A stretch of DNA of 64,000 nucleotides from Luteococcus sanguinis. Lineage in GTDB: Bacteria > Actinomycetota > Actinomycetes > Propionibacteriales > Propionibacteriaceae. Shown one piece after another: positions 17,062 to 25,048 of this stretch. The stretch is taken from positions 434,001-498,000 of the forward strand of contig NZ_BAAAKI010000004.1 in assembly GCF_039527675.1 (NCBI RefSeq). The letters are read 5' to 3'. Numbering within the stretch: the first letter of the stretch is position 1; every line of letters begins with the position of its first letter. Both the position numbers and the translations under genes were made by a program. Below the pieces are notes generated by a model. The model saw only the letters and a program-made list of their open reading frames with translations. It was not told the origin of the DNA and searched no databases.

Positions 17062-17379
17062 ATGGACGGCATGAGCGAGCAGCCCCCCATCATCCCGGCC
17101 GGCGGCACCGCCGTCGTCGAGCGGGCCGACGAACAGCTGAGCGCGCAGCAGCCCTGGGTGACGATCGTCTGGGACGACCCGGTGAACCTGATGAGCTATG
17201 TCACCCACGTCTTCGTGACCTACTTCAAGTTCCCGCGCGAGAAGGCCGAGCAGCTGATGCTCCAGGTGCACAACGAGGGACGCTGCGTCGTGTCCCGCGG
17301 TGGACGCGAGCAGATGGAGCGGGACGTGAACGCGATGCACGGCTTCGGTCTCTGGGCGACGATGGAGCGCAGCGAGTGA
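17062..17379 (+). CDS. clpS: ATP-dependent Clp protease adaptor ClpS
   Basis: This is a 105-residue adaptor that delivers N-degron substrates to ClpAP/ClpCP. The core WVTIVWDDPVNLMSYVTHVF contains the DDPVN motif and is followed by HNEGRCVVSRGGREQMERDV, the alpha/beta fold that binds N-terminal residues and the Clp ATPase. ATG 17071 is an alternative start; neither has a clear Shine-Dalgarno. The last codons (ATMERSE) are encoded by the first copy of the 23-bp repeat that fills the gap to the DUF2017 gene, so the C-terminal tail is probably repeat-derived. Confidence 0.92.
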   Translation: MDGMSEQPPIIPAGGTAVVERADEQLSAQQPWVTIVWDDPVNLMSYVTHVFVTYFKFPREKAEQLMLQVHNEGRCVVSRGGREQMERDVNAMHGFGLWATMERSE

Positions 17380-17517
17380 ATGTGATGGAGCGGAGCGAGT
17401 GATCGAAGGGGAGCGGAGCGAGTGATCGAAAGGGAGCGCAGCGAGTGAATGTGATGGAGCGCAGCGAGTGATCGAAGGGGAGCGCAGCGAGTGATCGAAG
17501 GGGAGCGCAGCGAGTGA
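17364..17517 (+). repeat. seven-copy 23-bp tandem repeat forming a mini-ORF relay
   Basis: The 16-base core GGAGCGCAGCGAGTGA (or GGAGCGGAGCGAGTGA in copies 2 and 3) starts at 17364, 17387, 17410, 17433, 17456, 17479 and 17502, always 23 bp apart. The 7-base linkers are ATGTGAT, TCGAAGG, TCGAAAG, ATGTGAT, TCGAAGG, TCGAAGG, i.e. a 69-bp three-unit block occurring twice. Each core contains GGAG, then GTG eight bases later, overlapping TGA (GTGA). The first TGA is the clpS stop and the last GTG is the DUF2017 start. Between them lie six 8-codon ORFs encoding MNVMERSE, MIEGERSE, MIERERSE, MNVMERSE, MIEGERSE, MIEGERSE. Confidence 0.95.
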
Positions 17518-18149
17518 AGGGCTTCAAGCGGGACAAGGACCAGGACGTCCTGGTCGCGCACTTCGACAACGAGGAGGCGGCGATGCTGGCCGGATTGGTC
17601 GACCAGCTCGCGGAATTGCTGACCGAGCATGACCTGCTCGGGCGTCACAGCGCCGAAGCCGCCGCCGGCGACCCCTTTGCCTTGTGGGAGCGGGAATTCA
17701 GCGAGGAACCCTCGGTCGATGACCTGGAACAGCTCGTCGACGAGGTCGATCCGGTGGTGCGCAGGTTGTTCCCCGACGCCTATCCGGACGACCCAGCAGC
17801 CTCCTGGGAGTTCCGCCGCTTCACCCAGTCCCGGGCGCGCACCGAGAAGGTGGCCGATGCCGAGACGGTGATGGCCGACCTGCAACTCACCGATCGCAAG
17901 GGCCGCTGTCGGGTGCCTGACGAGCACCAGACTGCCTGGCTGAAGACCCTGGCGAATGTCCGGCTGGCGCTGGCCGTGCGCTTGGACATCACGGACGAGA
18001 TCAGCGCCGATGAGGTCGCCCAGCGTCCTGACAGCGACCCGCGGGCCTTCCTGAACGAGGTCTACCAGTGGCTCGGCTATGTCCAGGAGTCACTGCTGGA
18101 GGCGATGGGGTCCACGCCGCCGTCCCCCTCCCACGATTGGCAGGGTTGA
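17514..18149 (+). CDS. DUF2017 family protein (AosR-like)
   Basis: This is a 211-residue acidic cytosolic protein. HFDNEEAAMLAGLVDQLAELL, RRLFPDAYPDDPAASWEFRRFT and a C-terminal FLNEVYQWLGYVQESLLEAM are the DUF2017 pattern, always found next to clpS in Actinobacteria. The M. tuberculosis homologue Rv1332 has been described as an oxidative-stress regulator (AosR); whether this protein acts likewise is inference, and I see no CXC-type redox motif in it. The start GTG 17514 lies in the seventh repeat core with GGAG eight bases before it, so initiation is tied to the repeat array. Confidence 0.85.
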   Translation: MKGFKRDKDQDVLVAHFDNEEAAMLAGLVDQLAELLTEHDLLGRHSAEAAAGDPFALWEREFSEEPSVDDLEQLVDEVDPVVRRLFPDAYPDDPAASWEFRRFTQSRARTEKVADAETVMADLQLTDRKGRCRVPDEHQTAWLKTLANVRLALAVRLDITDEISADEVAQRPDSDPRAFLNEVYQWLGYVQESLLEAMGSTPPSPSHDWQG

Positions 18150-18170
18150 GAGTCCCCTGACCGGGGGGTG

Positions 18171-18189
18171 GTTGGTTAGCCTCCCCTAA
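18171..18189. promoter_or_regulatory. DtxR/IdeR iron box upstream of feoA
   Basis: GTTGGTTAGCCTCCCCTAA matches the DtxR/IdeR consensus TTAGGTTAGSCTAACCTAA at 15 of 19 positions by my own alignment, including the central GGTTAGCCT. It ends 19 bp before the feoA ATG, so a metal-loaded repressor bound here would block transcription of feoAB when iron is plentiful. Confidence 0.75.
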
Positions 18190-18208
18190 GCCGTCCTACA
18201 GTGGTCCC

Positions 18209-18445
18209 ATGACCTCGACGACCCCGCTCTCCAGCGCCCCCCTTGGCGCTGCGCTCACGCTATTGCGTGCCGACGGGACGCCCGAGCTGTGTCGCCGCCT
18301 CGCCGCCCTCGGTCTGCGCCGCGGTGCGCAGGTGGTCGTCATGCACGACACCGCCGGCGGTGGACGAGTGGTGCAGGTCGCCGGGGCGCGCATCGCGCTG
18401 GACCGCTCCATGCTCGACCGGCTCTTCGCCGAGGTCGCCGCGTGA
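18209..18445 (+). CDS. feoA: ferrous iron transport protein FeoA
   Basis: This is a 78-residue SH3-like protein (LGAALTLLRADGTPELCRRLAALGLRRGAQVVV...GARIALDRSMLDRLFAEV), the full length of the family. FeoA is a cytosolic partner of FeoB in Fe2+ uptake. The stop overlaps the feoB GTG start (GTGA), and the DtxR/IdeR-type box just upstream suggests iron repression. The Shine-Dalgarno is poor. Confidence 0.9.
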   Translation: MTSTTPLSSAPLGAALTLLRADGTPELCRRLAALGLRRGAQVVVMHDTAGGGRVVQVAGARIALDRSMLDRLFAEVAA

Positions 18446-20562
18446 CCCAGACCGAGGCTCGAACCAGCGCCGACAAGCCCGCCGCGATCAGCACCCAGCC
18501 CGGTACCCGAAGCGGTCCGGTTCTCGTTCCGCTCGGCATCCGCAAGGCCGTCCCGTCGGCGAAGGCTTGTTGTGCCGAGGGTGGCACCGGCACCGCTGGA
18601 CCCGATGCCCCGGTGGTCGCCCTGGTGGGCGCCCCGAACGTCGGCAAGTCCACCCTGTTCAATGCGCTGACCGGTGCGCGGGTGACGATGGGCAACTGGC
18701 CGGGCACCACGGTGGGCGTGGCCCGCGGCGTCTGGCGCTCGACGCCGGCCGACAAGACCTGTGACTGCCTCGACTGCACCTGCGCCAGCGCGGAAGCACG
18801 TCCGGTTGACATCACGATGATCGACCTGCCCGGCGCCTACTCCCTCGACCCGGTCAGCCCGGACGAGGCACTCACCCGGGAGTTGCTCGTCGACGGTCCC
18901 GCCACCGAGGCGCCCGACCTGACAGTCGTCGTGGCCGACGCGGCGCACCTGTCGCGATCGCTCTACATCGTCACCCAGTTGCGGGAGCGACCGATCCGGC
19001 TCGTGGTGGCCGTCAGCATGCTGGACGTCGCCCGCCACCGCGGCATCGACGTCGACACCTTCGCCCTTTCGCAGGCTCTCGGCTGCCCCGTCGTCGCGCT
19101 GGACCCGCGACGCCGCACCGGCATCGACAACCTCACCCGCATCGTCCACGAGCAGTTGAGCGCCCCGGCGCCGGCGCCCCGTGAACTGGACGAGGTACCG
19201 GACCCATCCCTGCCGCCGCTGGACGCCGACCTGGTCCGCGAGGACGAGCGCTTCGGCTTCATCGAGCGCTCCGTCTCGGCAGGCACCCGCGACTCCGGGC
19301 AGGCGCGCGCCTCGCTCTCTGACAAGGTCGACCGCTGGGTGACCGCGCCCATCGCCGGACCGGTCATCTTCATGGCCGTGATGTGGGGTGTCTTCCAGAT
19401 CACCACCTCGGTCGCGGCTCCCATGCAGGATGCATTGGACGGACTCTTCTCCGGACCCATCAGCGGGGCGGCGCACTGGCTGCTGGGCCTGGTCGGCCTG
19501 GGTGACACCTGGGTCAACGGCCTGGTCGTGGACGGCCTGGTCGCTGGCGTTGGCATGCTGCTCACCTTCGCGCCCCTGATGGCGTTGATGTTCCTGCTGC
19601 TTGCGCTGTTGGAGGACTCCGGGTACATGGCGCGCGCCGCCGTCGTCACCGACCGGATGATGCGCGCGCTGGGCCTTCCCGGACGGGCCTTCCTTCCCCT
19701 GGTGGTCGGCTTCGGCTGCAATGTGCCGGCCATCTCCGCGACGCGCATCCTGCCCCAGGCCCGTCAGCGCATCCTGACCGCGCTGCTCGTCCCCTTCACC
19801 TCCTGCACGGCCCGGCTCACGGTCTACGTGCTGGTCGGCACCACCTTCTTCGGCCGCGCTGCCGGCACCGTCGTGTTCGCGATGTACCTGGTCAGCATCG
19901 CCTTCGTCGTCGGCGTCGGGCTCATCCTGCGCAAGACGCTGTGGCGGACGATGGGCACCGAACCCTTGGTGCTGGACCTGCCGCCCTACCAGCGCCCCAC
20001 CGTGCGCTTGACCGCGATGGTCACCTGGACCCGGCTGAAGGGCTTCTTGCAGACCGCGTCCGGGATCATCGTCGCGACCGTCACCCTGGTCTGGCTGTTC
20101 CAGTCGATCCCGGCGGTCGGGCAGCAGCCCTTCGGCGAGGTGCCGGTCGAGGACTCCGCCTACGGCGTCGCCGCGCGGGCGGTCACGCCCGTCTTCGCCC
20201 CCACCGGCTTCGACCAGTGGCAGACCACCTCGGCGCTGGTCGTCGGCTTCGTCGCCAAGGAGGCCGTGATCTCGTCCTGGGCGCAGACCTACGCGCTGGA
20301 GGACCCGATGGAAAGCGGTGACGAGACCTCGCTCGGCGCGCGGATCAAGGCCGACTTCAACACCTCTTCCGATGGTCATCCGATCCCTGCCGTGCTTGCC
20401 TTCCTGGTCTTCCTGTGCGCCTACACGCCGTGCGTGGCAACCCTGGCCGCGCAGAAGCGCGAGATCGGCTGGCGCTGGACGCTGTTCGGCATCGGCATGC
20501 AGTTGGTCACCGCCTACATCGGGGCGGTGGCGGTCTTCCAGATCGGACGGCTGTTCTGGTGA
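18442..20562 (+). CDS. feoB: ferrous iron transporter FeoB
   Basis: This is a 706-residue inner-membrane Fe2+ transporter with an N-terminal G domain. G1 is GAPNVGKST (residues 63-71), the switch I region is GNWPGTT, and G3 is DLPGAYS (from 128). The membrane part includes the Gate motifs VVGFGCNVPAISATRIL and FTSCTARLTVYVLVGTTFF, plus CAYTPCVATLAAQ near the end. It has a ~57-residue N-terminal extension with C43/C44, and an insert between switch I and G3 carrying four cysteines (C107, C109, C112, C114) as TCDCLDCTCAS, absent from the E. coli protein. Coupled to feoA (GTGA). Confidence 0.93.
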   Translation: MTQTEARTSADKPAAISTQPGTRSGPVLVPLGIRKAVPSAKACCAEGGTGTAGPDAPVVALVGAPNVGKSTLFNALTGARVTMGNWPGTTVGVARGVWRSTPADKTCDCLDCTCASAEARPVDITMIDLPGAYSLDPVSPDEALTRELLVDGPATEAPDLTVVVADAAHLSRSLYIVTQLRERPIRLVVAVSMLDVARHRGIDVDTFALSQALGCPVVALDPRRRTGIDNLTRIVHEQLSAPAPAPRELDEVPDPSLPPLDADLVREDERFGFIERSVSAGTRDSGQARASLSDKVDRWVTAPIAGPVIFMAVMWGVFQITTSVAAPMQDALDGLFSGPISGAAHWLLGLVGLGDTWVNGLVVDGLVAGVGMLLTFAPLMALMFLLLALLEDSGYMARAAVVTDRMMRALGLPGRAFLPLVVGFGCNVPAISATRILPQARQRILTALLVPFTSCTARLTVYVLVGTTFFGRAAGTVVFAMYLVSIAFVVGVGLILRKTLWRTMGTEPLVLDLPPYQRPTVRLTAMVTWTRLKGFLQTASGIIVATVTLVWLFQSIPAVGQQPFGEVPVEDSAYGVAARAVTPVFAPTGFDQWQTTSALVVGFVAKEAVISSWAQTYALEDPMESGDETSLGARIKADFNTSSDGHPIPAVLAFLVFLCAYTPCVATLAAQKREIGWRWTLFGIGMQLVTAYIGAVAVFQIGRLFW

Positions 20563-20575
20563 CGGGACTGCTGGG

Positions 20576-20866
20576 ATGACCCGTCCGCTGCAAGCCGTCG
20601 TGACTGCCTTCGGTGACGGTGCGCGATCCCTGGACGACATCGCTGGACGCACCGGCCTGCCCCTCGACGTGGTCGGGGCCAGCGTGGAGCACCTGCGCCG
20701 GATGCATGTCATAGAGGCCAAGGAACTCGCGATGGGCTGTCCCGGCGGTGGCTGCGGGTCCTGCGCCTCGGGGCTGGCGGACGGTAGCGCGGGCTGCGGC
20801 GCGTCCGGGCCATCGGCCACCCGCAGCGGCCCGGTGCTGGTGCAGCTCAGCCTCCGCCAACGCTGA
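20576..20866 (+). CDS. FeoC-like winged-helix protein with Cys-rich tail
   Basis: This is a 96-residue protein encoded 13 bases after feoB. Residues 1-50 look like a small winged helix (SLDDIAGRTGLPLDVVGASVEHLRRMHVIEAKE). The next stretch MGCPGGGCGSCASGLADGSAGCG offers four or five cysteines in a spacing like the Fe-S binding wing of FeoC. In Klebsiella, FeoC protects FeoB from proteolysis and may sense iron/oxygen; the same role here is inferred from position and architecture. Confidence 0.72.
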   Translation: MTRPLQAVVTAFGDGARSLDDIAGRTGLPLDVVGASVEHLRRMHVIEAKELAMGCPGGGCGSCASGLADGSAGCGASGPSATRSGPVLVQLSLRQR

Positions 20867-20942
20867 GGCCAGCCCGCACGGACGTCGGTCCGCGCTCGTA
20901 GACTGTTGGCTGCGCAGGGCGTATCAGCGAAAGGAAGCACAC

Positions 20943-21764
20943 GTGATCCCGTTCGAGTCCGAGATCGGCACCGATGCACCCATCGGCATCTTCGACTCCG
21001 GGTTCGGCGGCCTGACCGTGGCTCGTTCCGTGCTCGACCTGATGCCGAACGAGGACATCATCTACCTGGGTGACACCGCCCGGACCCCCTACGGTCCGCT
21101 CCCGATCGCCGAGGTGCGCGAGTACGCGATCGAGTGCATGGACCGGCTGGTCACCCACGGCGTGAAGGCGCTGGTGATCGCCTGCAACACCGCATCGGCG
21201 GCTGCATTGCACGACGCGAGGGAGCGTTATGACGTCCCCATCATCGAGGTCGTGCTGCCGGCCGCCCGTCGTGCCGCCGCCGCGACCCGCAACAACAAGG
21301 TGGGGGTCATCTGCACCCAGGCAACGGCCACCTCACGCGCCTACGATGACGCGTTGGCCGTCGCCCCGCACATAAACCTCACCACCGCTGTCTGTCCGCG
21401 CTTCGTCGAGTTCGTCGAGGCCGGCATCACAGGTGGGGACGAGTTGTTGTCGCTGGCCAAGGAGTACCTGGCCCCGCTGCAGCGCGCCGACGTGGACACG
21501 CTGATCCTGGGCTGCACGCACTACCCGCTGCTGTCCGGCGTGATCAGCTACGTGCTCGGCGACCAGGTGACGCTGGTCAGTTCCTCGGACGAGTGTGCGC
21601 GCGCCGCCTACCACTCGCTGCAGCGTCGCCAGGTGCTCCACGACCAGCCCCGCCAGGCCCAGCGGCTGCTGTTGACGACGGGCAATGCGGACGCCTTCGA
21701 GGGCGTCGGCTCGCGGTTGCTGGGCGGTTTCGTCGAGGGCGTCCAGCAGGTTCACCTGCACTGA
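20943..21764 (+). CDS. murI: glutamate racemase
   Basis: This is a 273-residue enzyme making D-glutamate for peptidoglycan. Both catalytic cysteines are present, in VIACNTASAAAL and LILGCTHYPLLSG, with the N-terminal IGIFDSGFGGLTVARSVL motif. I chose GTG 20943 because AAAGGAAG precedes it and upstream residues do not match the family. The neighbourhood clpS-DUF2017-murI-rph-rdgB is conserved in Actinobacteria, with the feo cluster inserted before murI here. Confidence 0.93.
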   Translation: MIPFESEIGTDAPIGIFDSGFGGLTVARSVLDLMPNEDIIYLGDTARTPYGPLPIAEVREYAIECMDRLVTHGVKALVIACNTASAAALHDARERYDVPIIEVVLPAARRAAAATRNNKVGVICTQATATSRAYDDALAVAPHINLTTAVCPRFVEFVEAGITGGDELLSLAKEYLAPLQRADVDTLILGCTHYPLLSGVISYVLGDQVTLVSSSDECARAAYHSLQRRQVLHDQPRQAQRLLLTTGNADAFEGVGSRLLGGFVEGVQQVHLH

Positions 21765-21861
21765 TCGCACCACCATTCGGGGACTGTTCCCGTGCTTGCG
21801 CAGGCGCCTAGAGTTGGCCCAGGAGCCGGGGATCGCCCCGGCCTGGGCGCCAGGAGGAAAG

Positions 21862-21981
21862 ATGTGCCAGAAGGTCACCTGCGACAAGTGCGGCAAGCCC
21901 ACGTGGCAGGGCTGCGGTGAGCACATCGAGCAGGCGCTGGCGGACGTTCAGCCCGCCGATCGCTGCACCTGCCCCCGCTGA
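21862..21981 (+). CDS. 39-residue Cys-rich small protein
   Basis: A very short ORF with an ideal AGGAGGAA Shine-Dalgarno four bases before ATG. Six cysteines lie in 39 residues: MCQKVTCDKCGKPTWQGCG at the start and DRCTCPR at the end, with CxxC as the likely metal-binding core and a short helix (HIEQALADVQP) between. Similar small proteins occur widely in Actinobacteria without known function; a zinc-binding or thiol-responsive role is a guess. It sits 28 bases upstream of mscR in the same direction, so co-transcription with the mycothiol-dependent formaldehyde genes is likely. Confidence 0.75.
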   Translation: MCQKVTCDKCGKPTWQGCGEHIEQALADVQPADRCTCPR

Positions 21982-22009
21982 ACCACCGTCCACAGTCACC
22001 AGGAGAGCC

Positions 22010-23104
22010 ATGCCCAACACCGTCAAGGCCGTCATCGCCCGCGCGAAGGATGCCGAGGTCGAACTCGTCGACATCGTCGTCCCCGAGCCCGGGCCGGGGG
22101 AGGCTCTGGTTCGGGTGCAGGCCTGCGGCGTCTGCCACACCGACCTGCACTACAAGCAGGGCGGCATTGGGGACGACTACCCCTACCTGCTGGGGCACGA
22201 GGCCGCCGGCATCGTGGAGGCCGTGGGGGAGGGCGTGACCGAGGTCGCTCCCGGGGACTACGTGGTGCTCAACTGGCGCGCCGTGTGCGGCAGCTGCCGC
22301 GCCTGCGCCAAGGGTGAGCCCTGGTACTGCTTCAACACCGCCAATGCCACCCAGAAGATGACATTGACCGACGGCACCGTGCTGTCCGCGGCGCTGGGCA
22401 TTGGCGCCTTCGCCGAGAAGACCCTGGTCGCAGCCGGTCAGTGCACCAAGGTCGACCCGGCCGCCGAGCCTGCGGTCGCTGGCTTGCTCGGATGCGGCGT
22501 GATGGCCGGTCTGGGGGCGGCGCTGAACACGGGAGCGGTGCGTCGGGGCGAGACGGTCGCCGTGATCGGCTGTGGTGGTGTGGGTGCGGCTGCGATTGCC
22601 GGTGCCAGGCTGGCTGGCGCGGCGAAGGTGATCGCCGTCGACGTCGACTCCCGCAAGCTGGAGACCGCCCGCGAGTTGGGGGCGACGCACGTCATCAACT
22701 CCAAGGAGGCGGACGCGGTGGAGCAGATCCGCGAGCTCACCGACAGCTTCGGCGCGGACGTCGTGATCGACGCGGTGGGTCGTCCCGAGACCTTCCAGCA
22801 GGCCTTCGACGCGCGTGACCTGGCTGGACGGGTGGTGCTGGTCGGCGTCCCCACGCCCGACACGACCTGGACGGTGCCGCTGTTGGACATCTTCGGCAAG
22901 GGCGGCTCGATCAAGTCGTCCTGGTACGGCGATTGCCTGCCCAGCAGGGACTTCCCGATGCTGGTCGATCTCTACCTGCAGGGACGCCTGCCGCTGGACG
23001 CCTTCGTCACCGAGAAGGTCGGGATCGACCAGGTGGAAGCGGCCTTCGACAAGATGGGTTCCGGTGAGGTGCTGCGATCCGTGGTCGTCCTGGACGAGGA
23101 TTGA
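22010..23104 (+). CDS. mscR: S-(hydroxymethyl)mycothiol dehydrogenase
   Basis: This is a 364-residue zinc-dependent class III-like alcohol dehydrogenase that oxidises the formaldehyde-mycothiol adduct (and can reduce S-nitrosomycothiol). Catalytic Zn ligands are in CGVCHTDLHY and GHEAAG, structural Zn cysteines in CGSCRACAKGEPWYC, and the Rossmann motif is VIGCGGVGAAAIAGA. The active-site Cys region LLGCGVMAG is as in glutathione-dependent relatives. Start ATG 22010 after AGGAG. The MBL gene follows three bases later, an arrangement also seen in mycobacteria (Rv2259-Rv2260). Confidence 0.87.
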   Translation: MPNTVKAVIARAKDAEVELVDIVVPEPGPGEALVRVQACGVCHTDLHYKQGGIGDDYPYLLGHEAAGIVEAVGEGVTEVAPGDYVVLNWRAVCGSCRACAKGEPWYCFNTANATQKMTLTDGTVLSAALGIGAFAEKTLVAAGQCTKVDPAAEPAVAGLLGCGVMAGLGAALNTGAVRRGETVAVIGCGGVGAAAIAGARLAGAAKVIAVDVDSRKLETARELGATHVINSKEADAVEQIRELTDSFGADVVIDAVGRPETFQQAFDARDLAGRVVLVGVPTPDTTWTVPLLDIFGKGGSIKSSWYGDCLPSRDFPMLVDLYLQGRLPLDAFVTEKVGIDQVEAAFDKMGSGEVLRSVVVLDED

Positions 23105-23107
23105 TCC

Positions 23108-23719
23108 ATGAGCCCACGCATCGACCATGGTGTCGCGAGCGGCACCTTCAGCCTCGACGGCGAGACCTTCGAGGTCGACAACAACATCTGGACGATCGGT
23201 GATGACACCGAGTGCTTGGTGATCGACGCCCCGCACAACGTGGCGGCGATCGAACAGGTCATCGCTGGCCGCACGGTCGTCGGGATCGTCTGCACCCACG
23301 CCCACGACGACCATGTCCGGGTGGCGCCGGAACTGGCGCACCGCACCGGTGCGCCGGTGATGCTGCACCCAGGGGACATCGACCTGTGGCGGCTCACCCA
23401 CGCCGACATCGAGCCCGAACAGGAATTGCGCGACAACCAGGTGCTCCATGTTGCGGGCATCGAGGTGCAGGTCATCCACACGCCCGGGCACGCGCCGGGG
23501 GCGGTGTGCCTGTTCGTCCCCGAACTCGGCGCGCTGTTCAGCGGTGACACGCTGTTCAAGGGTGGCCCCGGAGCGACGGGACGGTCGTTCAGCGACCGTG
23601 GTGAGCTGGAGCACTCCATCCGGACGCGGCTGTTCAAGTTGCCCGATGAGACGGTCGTCCACACGGGTCACGGTGACGACACCACGATCGGTACGGAGGC
23701 GGCAGCTCTGGGTCGCTGA
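23108..23719 (+). CDS. MBL-fold metallohydrolase paired with mscR
   Basis: This is a 203-residue glyoxalase II-like metallo-beta-lactamase fold protein: CTHAHDDHVRVAPEL (HxHxDH metal motif), HTPGHAPGAVCLF, LFSGDTLFKGGPG and a final HTGHGDDT. From its position, and the known pairing of this family with mscR, it probably hydrolyses a mycothiol thioester (such as S-formylmycothiol) to complete formaldehyde detoxification. That substrate is inference. Nearly convergent with the DoxX-like gene (19-bp gap). Confidence 0.8.
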   Translation: MSPRIDHGVASGTFSLDGETFEVDNNIWTIGDDTECLVIDAPHNVAAIEQVIAGRTVVGIVCTHAHDDHVRVAPELAHRTGAPVMLHPGDIDLWRLTHADIEPEQELRDNQVLHVAGIEVQVIHTPGHAPGAVCLFVPELGALFSGDTLFKGGPGATGRSFSDRGELEHSIRTRLFKLPDETVVHTGHGDDTTIGTEAAALGR

Positions 23720-23738
23720 CCGACTGTCAGTGTGTCGG

Positions 23739-24122
23739 CTATCCGGTGGTGACGATCTGTGCGCGTCGCACCAGGTCAGCCTGCAGCGGGAGACGTCCGA
23801 CTGCGATGGCCTGCTGCCAGGCCGGACGGTTCCGCCAGTCGAGGGCCATCTTGATGTTGCCGGGGAAGACCCCGATGAACAGGGCCTGCGCGGCGCGCCC
23901 GCCGAGGCGTCGGGTGGGTGGCGCGACCAGCAGGGCGGCGACGGCCAACTCGACGACCCCCGAGCCGAGAGTCCACCCGCGCGCCGCCCCGGGCAACTGC
24001 TCGGGGATCAGGGCGTCGAAGGGCTCTGGCTTCGCGAAGTGCAGGATTCCCATCGTGGTGCACAGGGCAGCCAGGCCGAGGGCGTTGCGGGTGGCGGGGG
24101 AGGACGCGTCCGAGAAGGGCAT
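23739..24122 (-). CDS. DoxX-like small membrane protein
   Basis: This is a 127-residue protein with about four hydrophobic segments. ALCTTMGILHFAKPEPFDALIPEQLPG, LGSGVVELAVAALLV and QALFIGVFPGNIKMALDWR resemble DoxX/DoxD-type four-helix proteins annotated across Actinobacteria. Function unknown; some relatives are linked to thiol and oxidative stress. Monocistronic, divergent from rph. Confidence 0.65.
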   Translation of the reverse strand: MPFSDASSPATRNALGLAALCTTMGILHFAKPEPFDALIPEQLPGAARGWTLGSGVVELAVAALLVAPPTRRLGGRAAQALFIGVFPGNIKMALDWRNRPAWQQAIAVGRLPLQADLVRRAQIVTTG

Positions 24123-24292
24123 GGTGAGACGCTACCCGTCCAGACTGGAGAACGACCCATCCGGGTCGCTTCCCACGTTGAATCGTCGGATGGAGGTGGG
24201 ATTCGACCAACTGTGGGCGGTGTGCACAGCGATCCCGGCCCCATCGCACCCCGCCGGACGAAAGTGTCGGATCGCCCCGGTAAGTTGGCGAC

Positions 24293-25048
24293 ATGGCAGA
24301 GAACACCACCACCCGCGTCGACGGGCGCACCCCCGACCAGCTGCGCGAGGTGCGCATCACGCGCAACTGGCTGGACCACGCCGAGGGCTCTTGCCTCGTC
24401 GAGTTCGGCAAGACCCGCGTGCTGGTGGCGGCGAGCGTCACCGAGGGCGTGCCGCGCTGGCTGAAGGGCCAGGGCAAGGGCTGGGTGACCAGCGAATACG
24501 AGATGCTGCCGCGCGCCACCCACACTCGCTCCGACCGGGAGTCCCGGCGCGGCAAGATCGGCGGCCGTACCCACGAGATCAGCCGCCTGATCGGACGCTC
24601 GCTGCGCGCCGTCATCGACTACGAGGCCCTCGGCGAGAACACCATCGTCATCGACTGCGACGTGCTGCAGGCCGACGGTGGCACCCGCACCGCCTCGATC
24701 ACCGGCGCCTATGTCGCCCTGGCCGACGCGGTCGAGTACCTGCGCGGTCGCGGTGCGCTGAAGGGCGAGCCCCTCAAGGACTCCGTCGCCGCGATCAGCG
24801 TCGGCGTCGTGGACGGCGTCCCCATGCTCGACCTCGCCTACACCGAGGACTCCTCGGCCGACACCGACATGAACATCGTCGTCGCCGGCAATGGTGACTT
24901 CATCGAGGTGCAGGGCACCGCCGAGGGCGTCCCCTTCGACCGCGACACCCTCAACCTGCTGCTCGACCTCGGCCTCAAGGGCTGCGCCGAGCTCAAGACG
25001 AAGCAGGCCGAGGCCCTCGTCGGGCCGGTCGCCGAGGTGGCCCAGTGA
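24293..25048 (+). CDS. rph: ribonuclease PH
   Basis: This is a 251-residue phosphorolytic 3'-5' exoribonuclease trimming tRNA 3' ends. Typical segments are RVDGRTPDQLREVRITRNWL, GSCLVEFGKTRVLVAASV, VTSEYEMLPRATHTRS, EISRLIGRSLRAVIDY and the active-site DCDVLQADGGTRTASITGA. The length fits the family. A 170-bp region without genes separates it from the divergent DoxX-like gene. The stop overlaps the rdgB GTG by four bases. Confidence 0.95.
   Translation: MAENTTTRVDGRTPDQLREVRITRNWLDHAEGSCLVEFGKTRVLVAASVTEGVPRWLKGQGKGWVTSEYEMLPRATHTRSDRESRRGKIGGRTHEISRLIGRSLRAVIDYEALGENTIVIDCDVLQADGGTRTASITGAYVALADAVEYLRGRGALKGEPLKDSVAAISVGVVDGVPMLDLAYTEDSSADTDMNIVVAGNGDFIEVQGTAEGVPFDRDTLNLLLDLGLKGCAELKTKQAEALVGPVAEVAQ

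Noticed and set aside
17364..17517. CRISPR-like array
   Set aside because: The spacers would be only 7 bases and repeat among themselves; no cas genes. The pattern fits overlapping mini-ORFs instead.
18196..20979. Very long minus-strand open frame opposite feoAB
   Set aside because: Antisense shadow; low-complexity sequence, and feoA/feoB on the other strand are unmistakable.
24123..24292. A small gene or riboswitch in the 170-bp gap between the DoxX-like gene and rph
   Set aside because: No ORF with a Shine-Dalgarno, no conserved riboswitch core and no convincing promoter hexamers could be recognised.
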